Positions 16,707 to 25,419 of a DNA stretch of 64,000 bases are shown piece after piece. Below the pieces are notes generated by a model, which was not told the origin of the DNA, did no database searches, and saw only the letters and a list, made by a program, of their open reading frames with translations. The stretch is from positions 128,112 to 192,111 of the forward strand of contig NZ_MWLK01000030.1 of NCBI RefSeq assembly GCF_002198715.1. The letters are read 5' to 3'. The DNA comes from Rhodomicrobium sp. R_RK_3. GTDB taxonomy: Bacteria > Pseudomonadota > Alphaproteobacteria > Rhizobiales > Rhodomicrobiaceae. The translations under genes were made by a program, and so were the position numbers. How positions within the stretch are numbered: position 1 is the first letter of the stretch; every line of letters starts with the position of its first letter.

Positions 16707-18638
16707 TCACCCCCGCCCGTCGAGGCCGGCGCGGAGGGCGTCGGCGAGGTCTTCGCCGCTATAGGGCTTGCGCAAAATCCGGGCGGCGGGTCCGGCATGG
16801 GGGAGGCTCTGCGCGATGGTCTCGGCAAAGCCAGAGGTCAGCACCACCGGCACCGCGGGCATGTTCGCGCCGATCCAGTCGGCGAGGTCGAAGCCGGTCA
16901 TGCCGCCGGGCATGACAATGTCCGAAAACACCAGGTCGATCCGCTCGCCCGAGCGCAGCACGTCGAGCGCCGCCGCCGCGCTGTCCGCCGCGCGCACGTC
17001 GTAGCCGAGCTGGGCGATCCGCCGCAGCGTCACCTCCCGCACCGGCCCCTGATCCTCGACCACCAGAACCACCTCGCCCGGCGCCGCCCGCGCGCCCGTG
17101 CGGCCCGCCGGACGCGCCCGCGCCGCGGCCTCGCTGGCGGCGCGCGGCAGATAGAGGTTGACCGTGGTGCCGCGCCCCGGCTCGCTGTAGATCGTCACCT
17201 GTCCGCCCGACTGCTTGGCAAAGCCGTAAATGACGCTGAGGCCGAGGCCGGTGCCCTTGCCCGCGCCCTTGGTGGTGAAAAACGGCTCGAACACGCGGGC
17301 CAGGATCTCCGGCTTGATGCCCTCGCCGGTATCCGACACCGAAAGCCGCACATAGCCGCCCGGCGCCAGGCCGATATCCCGCGCGACATGCTGGTCGTCG
17401 ACCATCATGTTGCAGGTCTCGATCATCAGCGTGCCGCCCGAGGGCATGGCGTCGCGGGCGTTGATGGCAAGGTTCAGCGCCGCATTCTCGATCTCGCTGA
17501 CATCGGAATGCACCACCCACAGGTCCGGCGCGAGCGACGCCCTGATGCTGATGGTCTCGCCGAGCGTGCGGCGCAGAAGATCCATCATGCCGAGCACATG
17601 CTCGTTGAGGTCGACGCTGACGGCGTTCAGCGGGCGGCGGCGGGCGAAGGTCAGCAGCCGGTCGGTGAGCCGGGCGCCCATATGGGCGGCGTCGTCGGCG
17701 CGCTTCAGCAGGTCGCGCTGGTACTCGTCGGTGATCTCCAGCTCCAGCAATTCGTGATTGCCGGTGATGATGGTCAGCAGATTGTTGAAATCATGGGCGA
17801 TGCCGCCGGTGAGCTGGCCGATGGCCTCCATCCGCTGCACCTGCCGCAGCGCCTGCTCCTGCGCCACCTCGCGGCTGACGTCGCGGATGACCTTGAGGAT
17901 GCCGAGATGCGCACCGGCATTGTCGATGATGTCGGCCGCCGCTGCAGCGCCTGGAAACTGCGCCCCGCCCTTGCGCGAAAAATTCAGCACCAGCCCGGCG
18001 GAGGGGCCGCCGGTCGGCAGGGCCGGGGTCAGGCCGGCAACGCGCTCGTAATCGGCGTCGCTGGCGAAAATCACCCGCGTCGGCTTGCCGATCAGCTCGC
18101 CCGGCTCGTAGCGGAAGATGTGCAGCGCGGCCGGATTGCACAGGGTGATGCGGTGATCCGCGTCGGAGATGACCATCGCGTCAGGGCAATTGTCGAAAAT
18201 GGCCTGGAACAGCGTCTTCTGCCGCGCGCCCTCGGCCTGGGCCGCCGCGCGCGCCGAAATATCGTTGATGCTGCCGACGAAGAACAGCCGGCCGCTGGCG
18301 GTGAACTCGCCGACGGAGAGGTGCATCGGGAAGGTGGTGCCGTCCTTGCGGCGGCCGAAAACCTCGCGGCCGATGCCGATGATCTTCTTCTCGCCCGTGG
18401 TCAGGTAGTTGCGCATATAGCCGTCATGCGCCGCGTGATAGGGCTCCGGCATCAGCATGTGGACGTTTTGGCCGATCAACTCGGCGCGGGCGTAGCCGAA
18501 CAGCTTTTCCGTCGCCGGATTGACCCTTTGCAGGATGCCGTGCTCATCGATGATGAGGATGGCATTGACGGCTGAGTCGATCGCCGCCTCGACCATATGC
18601 GGCTCGAACTCGGTCCGAGATGAGGTGGCATTCTGCAT
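16707..18638 (-). CDS. FixL-like PAS-PAS hybrid histidine kinase with C-terminal receiver
   Basis: This 643-residue soluble protein has PAS1 (about 16-130), PAS2 (about 138-258), HisKA with phospho-accepting H282 ([11 protein letters not shown]), HATPase (about 385-500, [20 protein letters not shown]) and a receiver domain (about 520-643, SDIVMPGG). PAS1 is strikingly similar to the haem-PAS of Fix[12 protein letters not shown], then H71-D-G-Y and IIGIGR91, matching in alignment the proximal haem His and distal Arg of rhizobial FixL. Other FixL pocket residues differ. ATG 18638 has GGAAAG 9 bases ahead. It lies 102 bases downstream of the cation ATPase gene, near the cbb3 operon, so a role in oxygen signalling is plausible but not shown. 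Confidence 0.85.
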   Translation of the reverse strand: MQNATSSRTEFEPHMVEAAIDSAVNAILIIDEHGILQRVNPATEKLFGYARAELIGQNVHMLMPEPYHAAHDGYMRNYLTTGEKKIIGIGREVFGRRKDGTTFPMHLSVGEFTASGRLFFVGSINDISARAAAQAEGARQKTLFQAIFDNCPDAMVISDADHRITLCNPAALHIFRYEPGELIGKPTRVIFASDADYERVAGLTPALPTGGPSAGLVLNFSRKGGAQFPGAAAAADIIDNAGAHLGILKVIRDVSREVAQEQALRQVQRMEAIGQLTGGIAHDFNNLLTIITGNHELLELEITDEYQRDLLKRADDAAHMGARLTDRLLTFARRRPLNAVSVDLNEHVLGMMDLLRRTLGETISIRASLAPDLWVVHSDVSEIENAALNLAINARDAMPSGGTLMIETCNMMVDDQHVARDIGLAPGGYVRLSVSDTGEGIKPEILARVFEPFFTTKGAGKGTGLGLSVIYGFAKQSGGQVTIYSEPGRGTTVNLYLPRAASEAAARARPAGRTGARAAPGEVVLVVEDQGPVREVTLRRIAQLGYDVRAADSAAAALDVLRSGERIDLVFSDIVMPGGMTGFDLADWIGANMPAVPVVLTSGFAETIAQSLPHAGPAARILRKPYSGEDLADALRAGLDGRG

Positions 18639-18740
18639 CGTCGGTATCTTTCCAGCGCGGCGCCAGGCCGCTTCGATCCCCGACCGACAGAATGCGCGCC
18701 CAGCCACACGCCGCAAGCTCTTTCCGCGCGGCGGCCAGCC

Positions 18741-21287
18741 TCAGACCGGCCGCCAAAGCCGCTTCGCCACGCCGAAAACCCCGAGCAGCGCCAGCCCCGC
18801 CCCCGCCGCGATGGCCGCGTCATGGGCGTGCAGCGGCCCGAAGCGGAAGAGGCGGCTGGCCTGGGGAAGCAGGAACAGCAGGCAGAGAACGGCCAGATTG
18901 ACGCCGAGGGCGAGCCAGAGCAGGGGATTGGGCCGCAGCAGGCTGGCGGCGAGCGAACTGCGCAGCGCCCGATTGGCGAGGACGATGGCGAAATTGCAGG
19001 CGACCAGCGCGGCAAAGGCGAGGGCACGGACCTCGTCCTCGGGCAGGCCACGGTTCAGCGCGACCACGAACACCGCCGCCACCGCCGCCAGCGCCATGAC
19101 GCCCTGGAACAGGCCCCAGCCGATCAGCCGCAGCGGCAGTAGCGGTTCCTGGGTGGCGCGCGGCGGCCGCTGCATGACGCCCTTCTCCTCCGGCTCGGCC
19201 TCATAGCCCAGCGACGAGACGGGATCGATGATCATCTCGATAAAGGCGATATGGACCGGCATCAGCAGCAGCGGCAGCCCGAACAGGAGCGGCATCAGCG
19301 CCAGCCCGGCGATCGGCACATGCGCGGCGGTGACGAAGCAGATGGCCTTGCGCAGATTGTCGTAGATGCGCCGCCCGAGGCGGATGGTGCGGACGATGGA
19401 ATTGAAATTGTCGTCGAGCAGCACGATGCTGCTGGCCTCGCGCGCCACCGCCGTCCCGCGCTGGCCCATGGCGATGCCGATATGCGCAGCCTTCAGCGCC
19501 GGGGCGTCGTTAACGCCGTCGCCGGTCATTGCCACCACCTCGCCATTGGCCTTCAGCGCGGCGACGATGCGCAGCTTCTGCTCCGGCTTGGTGCGCGCGA
19601 ACACCGCGACCGAGGCGACGTGCTGCGCCAGTTCCGCGTCGCTGAGCTTGTCCAACTCGGCGCCCGTCATGGCGGCGCCGGAGCCGATGCCGGCCTGCCC
19701 CGCTATGGCGAGGGCCGTGGCCGGGTGGTCGCCGGTGATCATGATGACGCGGATGCCCGCGCCCCGGCATTCGGCGACGGCTTCGGGGACGCCAGGGCGC
19801 AATGGGTCTTCCAGGCCGATCAGGCCGAGAAAGGCGAAGGCGAAGCCGTCCGGCCGCTCCGGCAGCGGGCCGGCGGGATCTGGCGCCATGGCCACGCCGA
19901 GCACGCGCAGCCCTCGCGCCGCCATCGCCTCGACCGCTGCGTGCACATCGCGGGCGCGGGCGGCGTCGAGCCCGCAGAGCCGGGCGATCGCCTCGGGCGC
20001 GCCCTTGGCCGCCACCACGCCCCGGCTTTTCGAGCGCCAGACATGGGTGAGCGCCGGCAGGTCCGGCTCGAGCGGATAGCGCTTCGCGAGCGCCGCGCCG
20101 GCCGCCGCCGGATGCTCGCGCACCTGCGCCGTCCAGGCGAGAAAGGCTTTTTCCATCGGGTCGGAGGGCTGCGGCTCGGACGCGAGGATGGCGGCGCGCA
20201 TCAACTCCTGGAAATCGGCGTTCAGCGCCTGCCCGGATCGCGGCTTGGCCACCCGCGCGCCGATCCGCATCTCGGCCACGGCCATGCGGTTCTCCGTCAG
20301 CGTGCCGGTCTTGTCGGTGCACAACACCGTCGCCGCGCCGAGCGTCTCGATGGCGGAGGCCTTGCGCGTCAGCACGCGGACCTTGGAAATCCGCCAGGCG
20401 CCCATGACCAGGAACACCGTCAGCACCACCGGGAATTCCTCCGGCAGCAGGGCCATGCTGAGCGCGATGCCGCCGAGCACGCCCTGCAGCCATTCCCCCC
20501 GCAACAGGCCGTTAAGCAGAAAAGCCAGGGCGCTCATCACGATGCCGCCCGCGGCGAAGACGAAGATAACGCCCCGGATCTGCTGGCGCAGCGGCGGCGC
20601 TTCGGTCTCGATCTCCGACAGCGTCTTGCCGATCCGGCCCATGGCGCTGTGCGTGCCGGTCGCGGTGACGATGGCGACGCCCTGGCCGCGCACGATCAGC
20701 GTACCGGCATAGACGCGCGACTGCTCGCTTTTGGTGCCGCCCGGCGCGGCGTGCTTGCCGACCGGCACGGACTCGCCCGTGAGCAGCGATTCGTCGGCCT
20801 CGACGGCGTGGCTCTCGATCAGCTCGGCATCGGCGGCGACCCGGTTGCCTTCGCGCAGCACCAGGGCGTCGCCACGCACGACGGTCTCGATCGCGACATT
20901 GACGGGCTTGCTGTCCCGGATCACCAGCGGGCGCGGGTCGCTCATGCGCGAGAGCTGTTCGAGCACCCGCTCGCTGCGGATCTGCTGCAGGATCGAGATC
21001 ACGACGGTCGCCGAGGCGAGGCAGATGATGAGCAGCGCTTCGGCGCGGTCGCCCAGCGCCAGATAGATGCCGCCGGCGGCGAGCAGCAGCATCAGCATCG
21101 GCTCGCGCAGCACGTCGCGCGCGATGGCGAAGATCGAATGTTGGGCGGCGGCGGGCAGGGCGTTCGGGCCGTCCCTGGCGAGCCGCGCCGCCGCCTCGGT
21201 CGAGCTGAGGCCGCGCGCCGGTTCGCGGCGCGGGACGGCCGGCCTCCGGCCTCCTTTCGCGCGGGTGTGAGGATGGGCTGATGTCAT
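18741..21287 (-). CDS. P2-type cation-transporting ATPase
   Basis: This 848-residue protein has full P-type ATPase architecture: actuator TGES (ESLLTGESVPVG), TM4 ion site MALLPEEFPV, phosphorylation motif DKTGTLT, the nucleotide domain with KGAPE, and hinge TGDGVNDAPALK, followed by C-terminal helices typical of P2 pumps (IEMIIDPVSSL). It most resembles bacterial Ca2+/cation ATPases and lacks HMA domains or the CPC motif, so it is not a copper pump. ATG 21287 avoids the overlapping cytochrome gene on the other strand. A FixK-type box at 21358-21371 with -10 TATACT at 21335-21330 is placed ideally for this gene, predicting low-oxygen induction together with the downstream kinase. Confidence 0.9.
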   Translation of the reverse strand: MTSAHPHTRAKGGRRPAVPRREPARGLSSTEAAARLARDGPNALPAAAQHSIFAIARDVLREPMLMLLLAAGGIYLALGDRAEALLIICLASATVVISILQQIRSERVLEQLSRMSDPRPLVIRDSKPVNVAIETVVRGDALVLREGNRVAADAELIESHAVEADESLLTGESVPVGKHAAPGGTKSEQSRVYAGTLIVRGQGVAIVTATGTHSAMGRIGKTLSEIETEAPPLRQQIRGVIFVFAAGGIVMSALAFLLNGLLRGEWLQGVLGGIALSMALLPEEFPVVLTVFLVMGAWRISKVRVLTRKASAIETLGAATVLCTDKTGTLTENRMAVAEMRIGARVAKPRSGQALNADFQELMRAAILASEPQPSDPMEKAFLAWTAQVREHPAAAGAALAKRYPLEPDLPALTHVWRSKSRGVVAAKGAPEAIARLCGLDAARARDVHAAVEAMAARGLRVLGVAMAPDPAGPLPERPDGFAFAFLGLIGLEDPLRPGVPEAVAECRGAGIRVIMITGDHPATALAIAGQAGIGSGAAMTGAELDKLSDAELAQHVASVAVFARTKPEQKLRIVAALKANGEVVAMTGDGVNDAPALKAAHIGIAMGQRGTAVAREASSIVLLDDNFNSIVRTIRLGRRIYDNLRKAICFVTAAHVPIAGLALMPLLFGLPLLLMPVHIAFIEMIIDPVSSLGYEAEPEEKGVMQRPPRATQEPLLPLRLIGWGLFQGVMALAAVAAVFVVALNRGLPEDEVRALAFAALVACNFAIVLANRALRSSLAASLLRPNPLLWLALGVNLAVLCLLFLLPQASRLFRFGPLHAHDAAIAAGAGLALLGVFGVAKRLWRPV

Positions 21288-21357
21288 AGGGCAGGCTCCA
21301 ACGGGCCAATCGGGTCGGGACGATCCCCCAGTATAACGCTTCCCGGCTAACAGGCGC

Positions 21358-21371
21358 TTGATCGAGGTCAA
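21358..21371 (-). promoter_or_regulatory. FixK/FNR box TTGATCGAGGTCAA (ATPase-kinase operon; possibly also cytochrome c)
   Basis: The site matches TTGAT-N4-(A/G)TCAA with one mismatch. Its centre (21364.5) is about 41.5 bases upstream of the start expected from the minus-strand -10 box TATACT (21335-21330), the class II spacing used by FNR/FixK. The plus strand has only a poor -10 (near 21394) for the cytochrome gene, so control of that gene is less certain. Confidence 0.75.
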
Positions 21372-21450
21372 GGCGGGCGCGGCCGCGGCGGCCCATGCCT
21401 TGCCGACGCGCCGAATCGGCGGCCGCGTCATCGAGCGGGAGGCATGGCCA

Positions 21451-21804
21451 ATGTCGCGCACCATCATGCAGCGGATCTGTTTCGCCACGGCGCTCGGCGC
21501 GGTCATGGCCGCGCAAGGCTGGGCGGCTCCGGCGGACGTCGCGCGCGGGCGGGCGATCGCCGAGGCGCGCTGCGCCCGCTGCCACGCCATCGGCAGGGAC
21601 GATGCCGCCAAGCACCCCGAAGCGCCGAACTTTCGCGATCTGCACCGGCGCTGGCCGGTCGAGATGATGCAGGAAGCGCTGGCTGAGGGCATCATGACCG
21701 GCCATCCGGACATGCCAGAAGCCCGCTTCGAAGCCGACGAGATCGACGCCTTCCTCGCCTATCTCGACAGCCTCGCCGCACCGCAGGCGCCTGTATCGCG
21801 CTAG
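21451..21804 (+). CDS. Small periplasmic c-type cytochrome
   Basis: This 117-residue protein has an N-terminal signal peptide (hydrophobic FATALGAVMAAQGWA, cleavage near AWA/AP), one haem-binding CARCH motif soon after, and MTGHPDMPE near the C-terminus, where a methionine axial ligand is expected. The start at ATG 21451 is set by GGGAGG 8 bases upstream; the longer frame would begin inside the FixK box. It lies between that box and ccoN, so it probably delivers electrons in the same microaerobic respiratory chain. The reductase partner is unknown. Confidence 0.85.
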   Translation: MSRTIMQRICFATALGAVMAAQGWAAPADVARGRAIAEARCARCHAIGRDDAAKHPEAPNFRDLHRRWPVEMMQEALAEGIMTGHPDMPEARFEADEIDAFLAYLDSLAAPQAPVSR

Positions 21805-21840
21805 CGCCGCCGCGCCCTGCGACATCTCCGCAGCGCGCGC

Positions 21841-21854
21841 TTGATCCAGGTCAA
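21841..21854 (+). promoter_or_regulatory. FixK/FNR box TTGATCCAGGTCAA upstream of ccoN
   Basis: This is a 13/14-type match to the anaerobox. Its centre, 21847.5, predicts a start near 21889, and CATAAA at 21877-21882 lies at the expected -10 position. It stands about 90 bases before the ccoN start, the usual arrangement of fixN promoters in rhizobia. Confidence 0.8.
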
Positions 21855-21942
21855 CGCCGCTCCGGACCCGCTCCCGCATAAACGCTGAAGGAGTTCTCGG
21901 GCTCCGTGTCTTCAGCCAGCCGGGATGAGGGGGTCGCATTCC

Positions 21943-23607
21943 ATGCAATCAACGCCGATGAGAGATGAATTCGCCGCCCTGTCCGACGTGCTCGCCATTG
22001 CCGGAGCCGTCATCGGCCTGCTGCTCGGCATCACCCTCGCCATGCTCGCGGCCGACGAGGTGATGGGCTTTCATGCGGTGCTATTCGCTGCCGCATCGGC
22101 GGCGGCGCTGGTGTTTCTCGTCGGCAACGCGTTCGGCACCGGCTCGCTCGCCGGGCCCAACTACCAGCCGGAGGTCCGCTTCTACGCCGACAACGTCATC
22201 AAGGCGGGCGTCGTCGCCACCGTGTTCTGGGGCATCGCCGGCTTCGTGGTGGGCGATGTGATCGCCTGGCAACTCGCTTTCCCGGCGCTGAATCTCGACC
22301 TGCCCTGGACCAGTTTTGGCCGCCTGCGCCCGCTGCATACCTCGGCGGTGATCTTTGCGTTCGGCGGCAATGCGCTGATCGCCACCTCATTCTACGTCGT
22401 GCAGCGCACATCGCGCGCCCGGCTCGCGGGGCGCTGGTCGCCCTGGTTCGTATTCTGGGGCTACAACCTGTTCATCGTCATCGCCGCGACCGGCTACGTC
22501 CTCGGCGTCACCCAGTCCAAGGAATATGCCGAGCCGGAATGGTATGCCGACCTCTGGCTGACGGTGGTCTGGGTCGTCTATCTCCTCGTCTTCCTCGGCA
22601 CGCTGTCGCGCCGCAAGGAGCCGCATATCTATGTGGCGAACTGGTTCTACCTCGCCTTCATCGTCACCGTGGCGATGCTGCACATCGTCAACAACCTGGC
22701 CTGGCCCGTCTCCTTCACCGGCTCGAAAAGCGTGATCCTTTACGCCGGCGTGCAGGATGCGATGACGCAGTGGTGGTACGGCCATAACGCGGTCGGCTTC
22801 TTCCTCACCGCCGGCTTCCTTGGCATGATGTACTACTTCATTCCCAAGCGCGCCGACCGGCCGGTCTATTCCTACAAGCTCTCGATCGTGCATTTCTGGT
22901 CGCTGATCTTCCTCTATATCTGGGCCGGGCCGCACCACCTCCATTACACCGCGCTGCCGGACTGGGCGCAGACGCTCGGCATGACCTTCTCGATCATGCT
23001 CTGGATGCCCTCATGGGGCGGCATGATCAACGGGCTGATGACGCTCTCGGGCGCCTGGGACAAGCTGCGCACCGATCCCGTCATGCGCTTCCTGGTGGTC
23101 TCGGTCGCCTTCTACGGCATGTCCACCTTCGAGGGGCCGCTGATGAGCATCCGCGCCGTCAACTCGCTCTCGCATTACACGGACTGGACCATCGGCCATG
23201 TGCATTCCGGCGCGCTCGGCTGGGTCGCCATGATCTCCTTCGGCGCGATGTACTGCCTGACGCCCTGGCTCTGGCGGCGCCCGTCGCTCTACTCTATGCG
23301 CCTCGTCGAATGGCACTTCTGGATCTCGACCCTCGGCATCCTGCTTTACATCACCGCCATGTGGGTGTCGGGCATCACGCAAGGGCTGATGTGGCGTGCC
23401 TATGATGCGCTGGGCTTCCTGCAATATTCCTTCGTCGAGACCGTCGAGGCGATGCACCCCTATTACGTCATCCGCGCCATCGGGGGCCTGCTCTTCGTCG
23501 CCGGCTCGCTGATCATGGCCTTCAATCTCTGGATGACGGCGCGCCGCACCGTCGCCGAAGCCGGCGAGGCGGAGCTTGGCGGCGCGCAACCCATGCCGGC
23601 GGAATAA
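21943..23607 (+). CDS. ccoN: cbb3-type cytochrome c oxidase subunit I
   Basis: This 554-residue protein has about 14 membrane helices and the six histidines expected to ligate haem b, haem b3 and CuB ([49 protein letters not shown]). It is the catalytic subunit of the high-affinity oxidase reducing O2 to water under microaerobic conditions. ATG 21943 is chosen over ATG 21925 because GAGGGGG lies 9 bases ahead and the upstream ATG lacks a signal. It is the first gene of ccoNOQP-GHIS and follows a FixK box. Confidence 0.96.
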   Translation: MQSTPMRDEFAALSDVLAIAGAVIGLLLGITLAMLAADEVMGFHAVLFAAASAAALVFLVGNAFGTGSLAGPNYQPEVRFYADNVIKAGVVATVFWGIAGFVVGDVIAWQLAFPALNLDLPWTSFGRLRPLHTSAVIFAFGGNALIATSFYVVQRTSRARLAGRWSPWFVFWGYNLFIVIAATGYVLGVTQSKEYAEPEWYADLWLTVVWVVYLLVFLGTLSRRKEPHIYVANWFYLAFIVTVAMLHIVNNLAWPVSFTGSKSVILYAGVQDAMTQWWYGHNAVGFFLTAGFLGMMYYFIPKRADRPVYSYKLSIVHFWSLIFLYIWAGPHHLHYTALPDWAQTLGMTFSIMLWMPSWGGMINGLMTLSGAWDKLRTDPVMRFLVVSVAFYGMSTFEGPLMSIRAVNSLSHYTDWTIGHVHSGALGWVAMISFGAMYCLTPWLWRRPSLYSMRLVEWHFWISTLGILLYITAMWVSGITQGLMWRAYDALGFLQYSFVETVEAMHPYYVIRAIGGLLFVAGSLIMAFNLWMTARRTVAEAGEAELGGAQPMPAE

Positions 23608-23618
23608 GGGCAACCGAC

Positions 23619-24350
23619 ATGAAGCTTTCACACGCCGTTTTCGAAAAACATTCACTCGTCCTGCTGATCGGCATCCTGATCGTCGTGGCGGTCGGCGGCC
23701 TCGTCGAGATCGCGCCGCTGTTCTGGCTCTCATCGACCGTTGAGAAGGTGCAAGGCATGCGCCCCTATACGCCGCTGGAGCTCGCCGGCCGCGACATCTA
23801 TCTGCGGGAGGGCTGCTACAACTGCCACAGCCAGATGATCCGCGCCCTGCGCGACGAGGTCGAGCGCTACGGCCATTACAGCCTCGCCGCCGAGAGCATG
23901 TACGACCATCCCTTCCAATGGGGCTCAAAGCGCACCGGGCCGGATCTGGCCCGCGTCGGCGGCAAATATTCCGACGAATGGCATCTGGCCCATCTTGTCG
24001 ACCCGCGCAGCGTGGTGCCGGAATCGATCATGCCCGGCTATCCGTTCCTGGCCGCGCGCAAGCTCGAGGCCGGCGACATCGCCGAGCGGCTGAAGGCCGA
24101 CCGGGCCGTGGGCGTTCCCTATACGGATGAGATGATCGCCAAGGCCAAGGCCGATCTCGAGGCGCAGGCCGTGGCGGAGTCGGGCGGCGCTGCGGAACTG
24201 GCGCAGCGCTATCCCAAGGCCGTGGTGCGCAGCTTCGACGGCGATCCGGAAAAGCTCACCGAGCTGGATGCGCTGATCGCCTATCTGCAGGTGCTCGGCA
24301 CGCTGGTCGATTTCACCAAGTTCGACGCAGCCGGACCCAATCTGAGATAG
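23619..24350 (+). CDS. ccoO: cbb3-type cytochrome c oxidase subunit II (mono-haem)
   Basis: This 243-residue protein has an N-terminal membrane anchor (about 11-38) and a periplasmic cytochrome c domain with [10 protein letters not shown] at about residue 66-75. Further family landmarks are [15 protein letters not shown] and the Met-containing SIMPGYPFL. It passes electrons from CcoP or soluble cytochrome to CcoN. It begins 11 bases after the ccoN stop with a normal ribosome site (AAGGGCAACCGAC before ATG is weak), in the standard operon order. Confidence 0.95.
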   Translation: MKLSHAVFEKHSLVLLIGILIVVAVGGLVEIAPLFWLSSTVEKVQGMRPYTPLELAGRDIYLREGCYNCHSQMIRALRDEVERYGHYSLAAESMYDHPFQWGSKRTGPDLARVGGKYSDEWHLAHLVDPRSVVPESIMPGYPFLAARKLEAGDIAERLKADRAVGVPYTDEMIAKAKADLEAQAVAESGGAAELAQRYPKAVVRSFDGDPEKLTELDALIAYLQVLGTLVDFTKFDAAGPNLR

Positions 24351-24358
24351 GGCGCGCC

Positions 24359-24544
24359 ATGGCTTACGAGGACGTCAAAACCTATGCCGCGATGGCCGGC
24401 CTGCTGATCTTCATCGCCCTGTTCGTCGGCGTGCTGATCTACGCCTTCTGGCCCGGCAACAAGGCGCGCTTCGAAGAGGCGCGCAACATTCCGCTCGAAC
24501 AAGACCCCGAAGACCCAGCACCGCGAGGCGACAATGGACGCTAG
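24359..24544 (+). CDS. ccoQ: cbb3-type oxidase subunit IV / CcoQ
   Basis: This 61-residue protein has one central membrane helix (about 11-32, MAGLLIFIALFVGVLIYAFW) and a charged tail ending in DPEDPAPRGDN, matching FixQ/CcoQ. CcoQ stabilises the oxidase complex and helps protect it from oxygen in some species. The gene overlaps the start of ccoP by 11 bases. Confidence 0.92.
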   Translation: MAYEDVKTYAAMAGLLIFIALFVGVLIYAFWPGNKARFEEARNIPLEQDPEDPAPRGDNGR

Positions 24545-25403
24545 GCCCGAAATCGACAGCGTCACCGGAGCCGAGACCACCGGCCATGAGTGGGACGGCA
24601 TCAAGGAGCTGAACCAGCCGCTGCCGAAATGGTGGCTCTATGTGCTCTATGCCTGCATCGTCTGGTCGATCGGCTATTGGGTGGCCTATCCTGCCTGGCC
24701 GCTGATCTCGGGCTATACGCGAGGGCTCGCCGGCTACAGCCAGCGCGAGACCGTCGGCCAGCGCATCGCCGAGGCGCGCGCCGCGCAGGGGCAGGCCAAT
24801 GCGGCCATCGCCAAGGCGTCGGTGGAGGAGATCCAGGCCTCGCCCGATCTGCTGCAATTCGCCATGGCGGGCGGGCGCGCGGCCTTCGGCGACAATTGTG
24901 CCCCTTGCCACGGACGCGGCGCGCAAGGCGCCAAGGGCTATCCCAACCTGAACGACGATGACTGGCTCTGGGGCGGCAAGCTCGCCGACATCCAGCAGAC
25001 CGTGCTTTACGGTATCCGCAGCACCGCCGGGGAGACGCGGGCGAGCGCCATGCCGCGCTTCGGGCAGGACCAGATCCTCGAGCGCGGGCAGATTTCCGAT
25101 CTCGCCGAGCAGGTGCTGGCGCTGTCCGGCAATCCGCATGACGCGGCGGCGGCGGAACGGGCCAAGCCGCTCTTCGCCGACAATTGCGCCGCCTGCCATG
25201 GCGAGACCGGCAAGGGCAATCGGGAGCTCGGCGCGCCCGACCTGACCGACGCCATCTGGCTCTATGGCGGCGCTAAGGCCGACATCGTCAGGAGCATCGA
25301 GACCGGGCGCGGCGGCGTCATGCCGGCCTGGGCTGGCCGTCTCGACGCCGGCACGATCAAGAAGCTGACCGTCTATGTCCATTCGCTGGGCGGCGGCCAA
25401 TGA
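24534..25403 (+). CDS. ccoP: cbb3-type cytochrome c oxidase subunit III (di-haem)
   Basis: This 289-residue protein has the N-terminal motif HEWDGIKELNQPLPKWW, a membrane helix (about 34-55), and two periplasmic cytochrome c domains with CAPCH (about 122-126) and CAACH (about 220-224). Both have Met-containing loops (SAMPRFG, GVMPAW). It is the electron entry subunit. The ATG lies within the ccoQ 3' end (11-base overlap), and the stop TGA is followed 16 bases later by ccoG. Confidence 0.95.
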   Translation: MDARPEIDSVTGAETTGHEWDGIKELNQPLPKWWLYVLYACIVWSIGYWVAYPAWPLISGYTRGLAGYSQRETVGQRIAEARAAQGQANAAIAKASVEEIQASPDLLQFAMAGGRAAFGDNCAPCHGRGAQGAKGYPNLNDDDWLWGGKLADIQQTVLYGIRSTAGETRASAMPRFGQDQILERGQISDLAEQVLALSGNPHDAAAAERAKPLFADNCAACHGETGKGNRELGAPDLTDAIWLYGGAKADIVRSIETGRGGVMPAWAGRLDAGTIKKLTVYVHSLGGGQ

Positions 25404-25419
25404 GCGGGAGGGCGCGCCC

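Noticed and set aside
16686-18575. A 629-codon plus-strand frame over the FixL-like kinase
   Set aside because: Antisense shadow of a gene with clear PAS, HisKA, HATPase and receiver motifs.
19251-21281. A 676-codon plus-strand frame across the P2-type ATPase gene
   Set aside because: Antisense shadow: the minus strand encodes all P-type ATPase motifs, whereas this frame gives an Arg/His/Gln-rich product with no domain.
21358-21450. An upstream start for the cytochrome c gene (TTG 21358)
   Set aside because: That start falls inside the FixK box and lacks a ribosome site; ATG 21451 has GGGAGG and begins a signal peptide.
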